A stretch of 58,171 nucleotides of DNA from Bacteroidaceae bacterium (GTDB lineage Bacteria; Bacteroidota; Bacteroidia; Bacteroidales; Bacteroidaceae): assembly GCA_024401095.1 (NCBI GenBank), contig JAKSLR010000019.1:1-58171 (forward strand). Direction: 5' to 3'. The translations under genes were made by a program, and so were the position numbers. The notes beneath the pieces were generated by a model that saw only the letters and a program-made list of their open reading frames with translations, was not told the origin of the DNA and made no database searches. Shown piece by piece: positions 17,321 to 24,780 of this stretch (positions are counted from its first letter, which is position 1; every line of letters begins with the position of its first letter).

Positions 17321-17406
17321 ATTCGACAATTGAACCGTTTGATTCGACCAATTTTTCACTTTCCTTTCAATTGCAAATCAGTTGCAAGAAAATTACTCTA
17401 CTTTTG
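17321..17406 (+). promoter_or_regulatory. Control region of the metal efflux gene
   Basis: A -7-like TACTTTTG (17399-17406) lies 21 bp before the chosen start. Upstream, ATTCGAC occurs at 17321-17327 and 17342-17348, exactly 21 bp apart, and TTGCAA at 17371-17376 and 17382-17387, 11 bp apart. Repeats spaced by one or two helical turns suggest a cooperative regulator site. No regulator is assigned. Confidence 0.4.
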
Positions 17407-17427
17407 CAGCATCAAAAGAAGAAGTTT

Positions 17428-18735
17428 ATGGAAGAAATTTTTGACTTGATCAATGAAATGTCACCCTACTTGTTGCTGGGTTTCTTTCTGGCTGGATTAA
17501 TGCATGCATTTGTACCAAATAAAGTGTATAGCAAGTATTTGGCAGGAAACAGTTTTAGCAGTGTACTTTATGCTGCGTTATTTGGCGTGCCACTACCTTT
17601 ATGTTCCTGTGGTGTTATTCCTACAGCCATGTCGCTCCGTAGAGAAGGAGCCTCTAAAGGTGCAGCCGTAAGTTTCCTCATTGCTACTCCACAGACCGGT
17701 GTAGATTCCATCATAGCCACTTACTCGCTGCTAGGTCTGCCCTTTGCACTGATTCGTCCTGTCGTTGCATTACTGACTTCTTTATTTGGAGGACAACTCG
17801 TGAATGTATTAGGCGACAAGGAAGAAGCTACTGCCATTTCAGCTGTTCAGGCCCGTACACAGGAGAACAAGTCTTTCTGGGAGCGTATCAAGGAAGCACT
17901 TCACTACTCTTTTGTAGATATGATGCAAGATATTGGAAAATGGCTTATCATGGGATTAATTGTTGCAGGCCTGATTACCGTGCTGGTACCCGACAGTTTC
18001 TTTGCCCTGTTTAAGGACAATTCTCTGCTGAGCATGCTCATTGTGCTGGCTTGTGCCATTCCAATGTATCTTTGTGCCACAGGTTCTATTCCAATTGCCG
18101 TGGCCCTCATGCTGAAAGGCCTTTCACCTGGAACTGCCCTAGTTTTACTTATGGCTGGTCCAGCCTGCAATGTAGCTTCTATTTTAGTTATAAATAAGGT
18201 GTTGGGAAAGCGGACATTAATCCTCTATCTGACAGCAATCATAGGAGGAGCTATTCTATTTGGCCTTGGCATAGATTACCTGCTCCCAAGAGAATGGTTT
18301 ACCGGTAGCTTGACTGCTATGATGGATGACTGCTGCCATACCACTCCCGAATACTTTAATATAGGTTGTACAATACTTATGTTCCTGCTCCTGCTCAATG
18401 CCTTTGGACGTAAGTTCTTCCTGAAAGAAGAATGCAGCTGCGGCTGTCATGACGAACATTGCCACTGTCACGACGAGGAATGCCATTGTCACGATGAGCA
18501 CTGCCATTGCCACGATGAGGAATGTGAAGATGACATCACCGTAGAATTCCTGGTCAGCGGCATGAACTGCAACCACTGTCGAAGTAGTGTGGAGAATGCC
18601 ATTCTTTCTGTTCCTGGCGTAGAAACAGCAACAGTAAGCCTGGAAAAAGAAAATGCCATTGTCCATGGAGAATTCCAAGTAGACGAAATCATCAAGGCTG
18701 TAGAATCCATTGGATTCGACATCAAGACGAAATAA
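17428..18735 (+). CDS. SO_0444-type Cu/Zn efflux permease with C-terminal metal-binding domains
   Basis: The start is placed at the ATG at 17428-17430 (MEEIFDLINE). The reading from 17371 begins upstream of the candidate -7 box. About 435 residues. Residues 1-330 form a permease with about eight to ten membrane helices and the motif GVPLPLCSCGVIPTAMSLRR, whose CSCG is typical of this family and likely binds the metal. Next is a Cys/His-rich linker of four 7-residue repeats (CHCHDEE/H). The C-terminal ~65 residues are an HMA domain with GMNCNHC. Predicted role: export of copper or zinc from the cytoplasm. The tail probably loads or senses metal. A terminator follows directly. Substrate is inferred from the family and from Cys/His content. 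Confidence 0.87.
   Translation: MEEIFDLINEMSPYLLLGFFLAGLMHAFVPNKVYSKYLAGNSFSSVLYAALFGVPLPLCSCGVIPTAMSLRREGASKGAAVSFLIATPQTGVDSIIATYSLLGLPFALIRPVVALLTSLFGGQLVNVLGDKEEATAISAVQARTQENKSFWERIKEALHYSFVDMMQDIGKWLIMGLIVAGLITVLVPDSFFALFKDNSLLSMLIVLACAIPMYLCATGSIPIAVALMLKGLSPGTALVLLMAGPACNVASILVINKVLGKRTLILYLTAIIGGAILFGLGIDYLLPREWFTGSLTAMMDDCCHTTPEYFNIGCTILMFLLLLNAFGRKFFLKEECSCGCHDEHCHCHDEECHCHDEHCHCHDEECEDDITVEFLVSGMNCNHCRSSVENAILSVPGVETATVSLEKENAIVHGEFQVDEIIKAVESIGFDIKTK
18439..18522 (+). repeat. Four 21-bp tandem repeats encoding a Cys/His metal-binding linker
   Basis: Units at 18439-18459, 18460-18480, 18481-18501 and 18502-18522 encode CGCHDEH, CHCHDEE, CHCHDEH and CHCHDEE. All are in frame, so gain or loss of units would change linker length without a frameshift. 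Confidence 0.9.
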
Positions 18736-18770
18736 AAAAGGAGGAGCTCATTTGCGAGTTCCTCCTTTTT
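18735..18770. terminator. Bidirectional terminator between the permease and S9 peptidase genes
   Basis: AAAAAGGAGGAGCTC pairs with GAGTTCCTCCTTTTT around the loop ATTTGC, with one G-T type mismatch. A-run and T-run on opposite sides let it serve both convergent genes. Confidence 0.85.
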
Positions 18771-18788
18771 CCTTTACTATCAGGATTA

Positions 18789-21197
18789 TTATTTTCCTGC
18801 ATTCTTCACGTATTTCTCCAGCCAGGCATCTTGCTCATACAAAAGATGAAGTACGTTCTCCTTGGCTGTGTAATGGTGGCTTTCCAACGGCAAGACAACA
18901 TAACGGACCGTTGCCTTATGGCCTTGAAGTGCCTGATAGAAACGCTCGCTCTGAATAGGGAAAGTTCCGGTGTTATTATCCAATTCTCCATGAATAAGGA
19001 GCAATGCACCACTTAACTTATCAGCATACATGAAAGGACTCATGGCATTATAAACTTCTGGAGCCTCCCAGTAAGTACGTGTTTCACTCTGGAAACCAAA
19101 TGGAGTCAAGGTTCGGTTATAAGCACCGCTGCGGGCAATACCAGCCTTAAACAACTTGGTGTGTGTCATGAGGTTACCTGTCATGAAACCGCCATAAGAG
19201 TGACCACCTACACCAATACGGGCAGTATCACCTACACCCAGTTCATGGATAGCCTTTACTGCAGCTTCTGCATCCATCACCAGCTGGTCAATATAATTGT
19301 CATTAGGCTCTGTATTCTCATCACCTACAATAGGCATCTCTACATTCTCCATCACACAGTAACCACGGGTAACAAACATGGCTGGAAAACGATAGGTCAT
19401 GACAGGGAATGTATACTGTGAACCGCGGACCTGAGCTGCATCAGCCTTAGAACGATATTCACGTGGGTAACCTACCATATAAACCGGCAAGCGACCATCG
19501 CGCTCCTTATCGTAACCTGCTGGCAAATAAACTGTTGCTGTCAGATCCACACCGTCAGCACGCTTATACTTGATCTGCTGCTGAGTCACTCCCTCCATCA
19601 TCTTGTAAGGGTTCTCGAAAGCAGTCAGCGCCTTCTCCTGTTTCTTCTTCAAATCATGCAGATAGATGTTGGCAGGACGGGTCTTACTTTCACGTGAAGT
19701 GATGAACTGGAGCTTATCCATATCCTTCACTGTTACCAACTGCTCATAGTAAGGAGCCTGGCAGCGCCAAAGAATAGTATTCTTCTTCTTGGCAATATCA
19801 TAACGGCTGATGTAAGGCATATCTCCCTCATCGCTGGCACCTGTGCTGTTGTTCAGCATCAGGATATTATGCTTCTTGTCGGTATAAATGACAGAACTGC
19901 CATATTCATTCTTCTTGGTCATGATACGACCAGGGTTAGCATACTGGTCGCCACTCTTGTATTCAAATACAGTAGTTAACTTACCATCACCACAAGGAAC
20001 GAAACTATACATGTGAGTGAGACGGGTCTGACTGCTGCTCTCATTAACGATAGCGAACTCGTCATCACACCACTGAATGCCACGATAGCGCTTTGGAGTC
20101 TTTACGACCAGCTGCTTCTCCCCATTGAAAGGAGCCTCCAGCTGATAGACAGCATCTAAGAAATCCAGTTTCTTTCCCTTTGGGTTACCTCCATCCAGAG
20201 CTTCTGCCCAAGTAATGGTTGCTGGCTTATCGGCACGCCATGCATACTGGCGAGGATAAGGAGAAGTGGTATCATAGCCCATAGCTGTAATGAGCAATGG
20301 AGTCTTTGCCAGCACCTTTACATCCTTACCCTGTGCGTCCATTACCTTAATGGTATTAGGGAAACTGCTGTAAGGTACAGTATAAGAATAAGGTTTTTCC
20401 ACCATAGTCACCAGAATCATGCTGGCATCTGGCGAAAGACTTACACGACTATAGATACCCGGCTTTCCTATCTCCTGCTCTCCCTGAGCCGTAACCTTTA
20501 CCAACTGTGAGGTAAAATAATACTCAAACTGCTGCTCATCGTTCTTATTCTTAAGCAGATCCTGATAAGTACGGGCTGCAGATTCCTTTCCCAAGTTTTG
20601 CTGGATAATAGGAGTCTGAGGTACATTATTCAAGGCAGGTGCTGGACCACGACCTTCAGGAACGGCATTGAAAATGAAATCGGTATCATTCAGCCACATG
20701 ACACGGGTACCCTGTACGCCATTCATGCGTCGGTTTGAGATACGCTTAGCTACACCATCCAAGCCACAGGCATAAAGATAGATACCATCCTTTTCCTTGG
20801 TCAGGATAATCAAGCGGTCATTGCTTGGTGCCCACTGAGCACTCCACACAATGCATCCAGCAGGAAGACCTGTCACTGGAGTCTCTGCCAGTGTAGTCGC
20901 ATTTACTAAAGTGGCCTTATCATAGGCTGGTGTACGAGACACACTGTATGTGTCTGGATTAAAACGGGCACCGCCTAAACGATATTCTGTACTTGCCTGT
21001 TCCTCCAATGAAAGGAAAGGACGTTTATTCAGCTGCACCATATAGGTACAGGCATCATTGAACTCCACATCTGGAGTGAGCGGAGCCATGGCTATGTCCT
21101 GAAGCACCTTTGGAGGAAGCTGATAGCCAGCCTCTTCCTGCGCCAGTACAGGAGCAGCCGTAAGAATTCCGACAAGGAATAAACCAGAAAACTTCAT
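18789..21197 (-). CDS. S9 family (prolyl oligopeptidase-type) serine peptidase, exported
   Basis: The start is the ATG at 21195-21197 (MKFSGLFLVG), which begins a clear signal peptide ending VLAQEE. The reading to 21272 adds a segment lying upstream of the candidate -7 box. About 802 residues. The first two thirds form a beta-propeller-like region with repeated WxxD/SPDG-type turns. The last ~250 residues are an alpha/beta hydrolase with Ser667 (GGHSYGGFM), Asp740 (GELDNN) and His774/775 (ESHHYT), the expected catalytic triad. Members of this family cleave oligopeptides, often after proline, in the periplasm. Specificity is not readable. The gene is monocistronic, between a terminator and its own -7 box (21239-21246). 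Confidence 0.93.
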   Translation of the reverse strand: MKFSGLFLVGILTAAPVLAQEEAGYQLPPKVLQDIAMAPLTPDVEFNDACTYMVQLNKRPFLSLEEQASTEYRLGGARFNPDTYSVSRTPAYDKATLVNATTLAETPVTGLPAGCIVWSAQWAPSNDRLIILTKEKDGIYLYACGLDGVAKRISNRRMNGVQGTRVMWLNDTDFIFNAVPEGRGPAPALNNVPQTPIIQQNLGKESAARTYQDLLKNKNDEQQFEYYFTSQLVKVTAQGEQEIGKPGIYSRVSLSPDASMILVTMVEKPYSYTVPYSSFPNTIKVMDAQGKDVKVLAKTPLLITAMGYDTTSPYPRQYAWRADKPATITWAEALDGGNPKGKKLDFLDAVYQLEAPFNGEKQLVVKTPKRYRGIQWCDDEFAIVNESSSQTRLTHMYSFVPCGDGKLTTVFEYKSGDQYANPGRIMTKKNEYGSSVIYTDKKHNILMLNNSTGASDEGDMPYISRYDIAKKKNTILWRCQAPYYEQLVTVKDMDKLQFITSRESKTRPANIYLHDLKKKQEKALTAFENPYKMMEGVTQQQIKYKRADGVDLTATVYLPAGYDKERDGRLPVYMVGYPREYRSKADAAQVRGSQYTFPVMTYRFPAMFVTRGYCVMENVEMPIVGDENTEPNDNYIDQLVMDAEAAVKAIHELGVGDTARIGVGGHSYGGFMTGNLMTHTKLFKAGIARSGAYNRTLTPFGFQSETRTYWEAPEVYNAMSPFMYADKLSGALLLIHGELDNNTGTFPIQSERFYQALQGHKATVRYVVLPLESHHYTAKENVLHLLYEQDAWLEKYVKNAGK

Positions 21198-21238
21198 GAT
21201 AAAAACGTTTGTGTTATAAATATTCTTGTTTTGCGGTG

Positions 21239-21246
21239 CAAATTTA
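21239..21246 (-). promoter_or_regulatory. Candidate -7 box for the S9 peptidase gene
   Basis: The minus strand reads TAAATTTG, matching TAnnTTTG, 41 bp before the start. No matched -33 box. Confidence 0.45.
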
Positions 21247-21288
21247 GATAAAATATCTGAAAACAGATACAATAATACTTCACAGCAT

Positions 21289-21322
21289 AAAAAAAGCCCG
21301 CTTTATGATCAAAGCAGGCTAT
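21289..21322 (-). terminator. Terminator after the plug-domain gene
   Basis: Stem AGCCCGCTTT (21295-21304) pairs with AAAGCAGGCT (21311-21320), including one wobble, around a 6-base loop. It ends in a run of T on the minus strand. Confidence 0.85.
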
Positions 21323-21337
21323 TATTGTTTTATGTAT

Positions 21338-22024
21338 TTACTTACTTCCCGGTTTAAGGGTGAAAACCTTTATCACGCCACTGGAACCGCGAATACCATA
21401 GCTGTTGGCATCTTTTATGACTTCTACATAATCTACGTCAGCTACACTGACATCATCGAATGTAGAGACTTCTACACCATCCAGAAGCAACAATGGTGGA
21501 CGGGACGCATTTATGCTACTTACGCCACGCATGCTGAAGGAACCTCCCTGACTTCCAAAGGTAGTAGAATTTCCAATACTTAAGCCAGGTACTTTTCCTC
21601 TTAGTGCATTCATTACATTGGTATATCCTTCACGTCGGAGCTGGTCACCCGAAATGCGGTTGGCAGAATTGGTAAATTCTCTGCGACTGATGAAATCCAT
21701 ACCGGCGTTGAAAAGGTCTGGTGCATCGTATGCTTCTAACTTATCGCCCAGTCGTACACGGACGCTCTTCCTTCCTTCTAGAGGGACGAAGTACGTGTTT
21801 TTCTTATAGACCAACTTTAAGGTATCGGTTTCTTTAACATTGGTCAAGCCAAATGCACCTTTCTTGTCTGTAAAGGTATAGTCTTGAGGACTTTTGACGT
21901 AAACCTTCACTTTTTTCAACGGAGCACCTACCACATCGGTGACTATACCATTGAATGCCACATCTTGAGCTGATGCATTGCCACAGATTGCTAAAGCAAC
22001 AATCACATGTAAAAATCTCTTCAT
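21338..22024 (-). CDS. Stand-alone TonB-plug-domain protein without a beta-barrel
   Basis: The start is the ATG at 22022-22024 (MKRFLHVIVA), which begins a signal peptide ending NASAQ. The reading to 22081 runs into the promoter. 228 residues. Domains: signal 1-19; carboxypeptidase-regulatory-like beta-sandwich about 24-95 (FNGIVTDVVGAPLKKVKVYV); plug domain about 115-222, with GYTNVMNALRGKVPGLSIGN, the strand LLLLDGVEVSTFD, and the final IRGSSGVIKVFT. The stop comes where a SusC protein would begin its barrel. The gene has its own full promoter and terminator, which argues against a simple broken SusC. It may be a decoy, accessory plug, or periplasmic binding protein; function unknown. Confidence 0.82.
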   Translation of the reverse strand: MKRFLHVIVALAICGNASAQDVAFNGIVTDVVGAPLKKVKVYVKSPQDYTFTDKKGAFGLTNVKETDTLKLVYKKNTYFVPLEGRKSVRVRLGDKLEAYDAPDLFNAGMDFISRREFTNSANRISGDQLRREGYTNVMNALRGKVPGLSIGNSTTFGSQGGSFSMRGVSSINASRPPLLLLDGVEVSTFDDVSVADVDYVEVIKDANSYGIRGSSGVIKVFTLKPGSK

Positions 22025-22051
22025 AGTCGTTTCAGTATTATATTGTATACG

Positions 22052-22082
22052 CAAAAATAATATAAAAAGATTATTGTACAAA
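22052..22082 (-). promoter_or_regulatory. Promoter of the plug-domain gene
   Basis: TTTG (22079-22082), a 19-bp spacer and TATTTTTG (22052-22059) on the minus strand match the Bacteroidetes consensus exactly. It lies 27 bp before the start. Confidence 0.75.
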
Positions 22083-22112
22083 TTCCAGATGACGGTTTTT
22101 GCTCAATGTATC

Positions 22113-22150
22113 AAAAAAAAGAGGATACACTAAATGCGTATCCTCCTTTT
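22113..22150 (-). terminator. Terminator of the first SusC-SusD-lipoprotein operon
   Basis: GAGGATAC (22121-22128) pairs perfectly with GTATCCTC (22138-22145), followed on the minus strand by eight T. Confidence 0.88.
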
Positions 22151-22171
22151 ATATTTTATTATCTATTCAGA

Positions 22172-23044
22172 TTAATATGGATAGAAATAAGTCCAACCTG
22201 AAGTCACATTGGTACTTCCTTGAGTCCAGTAAGAATAGCAGGTAACGTTGTAATCCTTGTACAGACGGCAATAGTAAGTATAATCACTACCACGTACAGA
22301 GAAGTAGTCACCTACTGCATAGTCACCGAAACCTACAGCAGTCTTAGGAATCAAGATACCACGGAAAGGTACATTGTTGTAACCAAAATAGTCACCGTCA
22401 CCTTCGTTTGCATAACCGTCAGCATCAAGCTCAACGTCAGCAATGTCTGGGTTGATGTTCATAACCAAGTTTACACCAGTACCCCATGGGTTCTTCAGAC
22501 GGTAAACCTTACCACCTTCATCCTCATTGATCTGCAACTCTACGTTCTCCAGATAACCGTAGTCTTTTGTGCTCTGATCTGCATAACGGGTACGAACCTG
22601 ACCTTTAGCTACAGTAGTCCAAGTGATACCATAGAAAGAAGAAGTAGTAACTACATCTTTGCTACCATCGGTTGCAACAACTACAATGGTGTTTGCTCCC
22701 TGCATACCGGTAACGAATACATCGGTACCTGCACCTGGGTTAGAAACACTTGCACCAGTAGACTTTACATCGCTGATTACCTGAGCCTCAGACATTGCAT
22801 CGAATGCATCAGTCTTGTATGCCTTGTAATAAGCAGTCTGGGTCTTGTTGTTACCAGTAATGCGGACACGAAGGTCAGTATCTGCATCGTAATCACCGTC
22901 AGCTGCAGTTGGAGTAAACTGATAGATAGCAGCCTTAGGAGCAGAATCATTGCCCTCTTCCTCACCCTGGAAAATAGGGCTACAAGAAGTAGCTGCAATC
23001 ATACCGAATGCAAGGGCAGCTAAATTATAGATATATTTTTTCAT
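22172..23044 (-). CDS. Surface lipoprotein of a SusC/SusD operon (SusE-like position)
   Basis: A 290-residue lipoprotein (lipobox ATSC, then SPIFQGEEEGND with an acidic cluster that fits the Bacteroidetes surface-export signal). An N-terminal Ig-like part (about 35-125) is followed by a C-terminal part starting at WTTVAKGQVRTRY. That part has aromatic-rich strands, VELQINEDEGGKVYRLKNPW, and a tail ending WTYFYPY. The protein has the position and size of a surface glycan- or peptide-binding protein. It lies 36 bp after the SusD gene, before the operon terminator. I recognise no named family. The W-V-NP pattern is shared loosely with the lipoprotein at 35215-36102, suggesting a common origin. 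Confidence 0.78.
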   Translation of the reverse strand: MKKYIYNLAALAFGMIAATSCSPIFQGEEEGNDSAPKAAIYQFTPTAADGDYDADTDLRVRITGNNKTQTAYYKAYKTDAFDAMSEAQVISDVKSTGASVSNPGAGTDVFVTGMQGANTIVVVATDGSKDVVTTSSFYGITWTTVAKGQVRTRYADQSTKDYGYLENVELQINEDEGGKVYRLKNPWGTGVNLVMNINPDIADVELDADGYANEGDGDYFGYNNVPFRGILIPKTAVGFGDYAVGDYFSVRGSDYTYYCRLYKDYNVTCYSYWTQGSTNVTSGWTYFYPY

Positions 23045-23080
23045 ATATTTAGTCTTTTCTTTGATTTAACATTCTATGAA

Positions 23081-24760
23081 TTAGAACTTGTGCTCCTCAG
23101 AGTCTGCACTTGGACGAACAATAGCAGGATTCTGCTCGATAGCCTCGTTGTAGTTCTTCTCTGAAGCAGGAATCAACTGACCAAACCATGCTGGGTTTCC
23201 AGTAGAGTTCCAACGATAACCCTCACAGTGGTTGGTACCAGGATAGTTACGGATCATGTCGGTACCGAAACGCTTAGCATCGAATGTAGCGAAGCCTTCA
23301 CCCCAGAGCTCAACACGACGCTGCCAGTGAAGCTCACGCATGAACTCGTTCAAGCCGCCGCCGTAGTTGTTGTCAATGGCATGCATACCATACTCGTAGT
23401 TAGCGTCACGCTTAAGTGCAAATGCAGTAAGCAGCTCCTTACCCTGAGCCTCGTTCATACGACCAGCAGCCTCAGCCTGAATCAGCATCATTTCTTCAAC
23501 ACGCATCAATGGAACTGATACCAGGAAGCCGTTGTACTGGTTGTCATAGTCAGCATCCTTTGGACGGAACTTAACTGGAGTACCACCTACAGTTCCTGCA
23601 TACCAGCCTTCCCAAGCCAGAGCGATGGCACCCTTAGCGGTCTTTCCTGTATAATCCAGCAGAGCTTCGTTGATTTCATTAGCAGAAGCCATGTTGTCCA
23701 GTTCAAAGTCTACCCAGTGCTTCTTACGGGCATCAGTAGCAGGAATAGTCTCATACAAGTGCTTGTCAATACGCTTTGCACCTACGTAGTTAGCAGAGTA
23801 ACCACAACCGTGACCTGCACCCTCATTGATCATCTGTGAACCCCAACCAGTATCCACGTCGTTTACAATCATGTGGTAGTCAGCTGGCTTGTAAGTTACA
23901 CAGAACATCCAAGCGTGGTTAGGAGAGTTGAAACCGGTAACACGGTCAACCAACTCATCGTTATTCAGCATGGTGTAACCAGCCATAGCCTTCTCTGCGT
24001 ATGCCTTAGCGTTCTGCCAGTCACCCATGAGCAGGTAAGCACGAGCCTTCAGACCCTGTACTACGCTTACGTCAGGAGTAGTCTTGTCAGGACGGTTATA
24101 ACCAGCCAGCTCAGTTTCAGCCTTGTCAAAGTCTGACATAACCTGAGCCATCAGCTCTGACCATGTAACGCGTGCATTTGCAGCAAGTTCTTCGCTGGTG
24201 GAAGTCTCCAGAACGATAGGCACTGTCAACGCATTAGGATTCTTGGTATAAGTTTCAGTACTGTATACCTGAGCCAGATCCATGAAGTACATACCACGCA
24301 TAGCGTGAGCAATACCTACTCCGGCAATCTGATCTGCTGCAGGCTCCTCACCTGCCAAAGACAATACGGTGTTACAGTTGCTGATCCACTTGTAGTAAAC
24401 TACCCAAGGAATGTTAGTCTGAGTATCACTTTCACTATCAATACCACTTGCTGTGTACCAAGAGGTATACCACTCAGAACCGGTGATGAAAGGTACAACG
24501 ATGTCCTGACCGATAATATCACGCTGAATGAAGAATGATGTATAACCGAAGTCATATGGAGTGGTGCTGTTTACACTATAAGAAGAGTTACCGTTCATGG
24601 CACCAGTAATCGCATTCACGAAGTTCTGGAAAGCTCCAGGAGCAACAGATGCCTGATCCTTAGTCACATAACTGGTCTGTGGGTCAATCTCCTCAATACA
24701 GCTTGTTACGCCAAGCATGAGCGCAAAAGCTACAGTAGAAAATTTAATTATATTTTTCAT
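23081..24760 (-). CDS. RagB/SusD family nutrient-uptake lipoprotein
   Basis: A 559-residue surface lipoprotein, lipobox TSC followed by IEEID, an acidic export signature. SusD family features: helical TPR-like core, with AHAMRGMYFMDLAQVY (about 150), SVVQGLKARAYLLMGDWQNA (about 234) and the C-terminal FMRELHWQRRVELWGEGFATFDAKRFG box, a hallmark of the family. It is the lid that captures substrate for the SusC channel encoded just upstream (20 bp away). The ligand is unknown because no hydrolase lies nearby. It resembles the SusD at 36125-37762 in its start (SCIEE) and in length. Confidence 0.94.
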   Translation of the reverse strand: MKNIIKFSTVAFALMLGVTSCIEEIDPQTSYVTKDQASVAPGAFQNFVNAITGAMNGNSSYSVNSTTPYDFGYTSFFIQRDIIGQDIVVPFITGSEWYTSWYTASGIDSESDTQTNIPWVVYYKWISNCNTVLSLAGEEPAADQIAGVGIAHAMRGMYFMDLAQVYSTETYTKNPNALTVPIVLETSTSEELAANARVTWSELMAQVMSDFDKAETELAGYNRPDKTTPDVSVVQGLKARAYLLMGDWQNAKAYAEKAMAGYTMLNNDELVDRVTGFNSPNHAWMFCVTYKPADYHMIVNDVDTGWGSQMINEGAGHGCGYSANYVGAKRIDKHLYETIPATDARKKHWVDFELDNMASANEINEALLDYTGKTAKGAIALAWEGWYAGTVGGTPVKFRPKDADYDNQYNGFLVSVPLMRVEEMMLIQAEAAGRMNEAQGKELLTAFALKRDANYEYGMHAIDNNYGGGLNEFMRELHWQRRVELWGEGFATFDAKRFGTDMIRNYPGTNHCEGYRWNSTGNPAWFGQLIPASEKNYNEAIEQNPAIVRPSADSEEHKF

Positions 24761-24780
24761 ATTCTTTATCTCCCTTAATT

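Noticed and set aside
18045..18170. Small antisense frames inside the permease and other genes
   Set aside because: Overlap conserved coding sequence, with no promoter or family match. The same holds for many open frames across the SusC, SusD and ribosomal genes.
17428..18735. Copper P-type ATPase, suggested by the GMNCNHC motif
   Set aside because: No DKTG phosphorylation motif or ATPase domains; the membrane part is the SO_0444 permease type.
21338..22024. Pseudogene of a SusC transporter
   Set aside because: A full promoter, signal peptide, intact plug and terminator argue for a real short gene, although truncation of an ancestral SusC remains possible.
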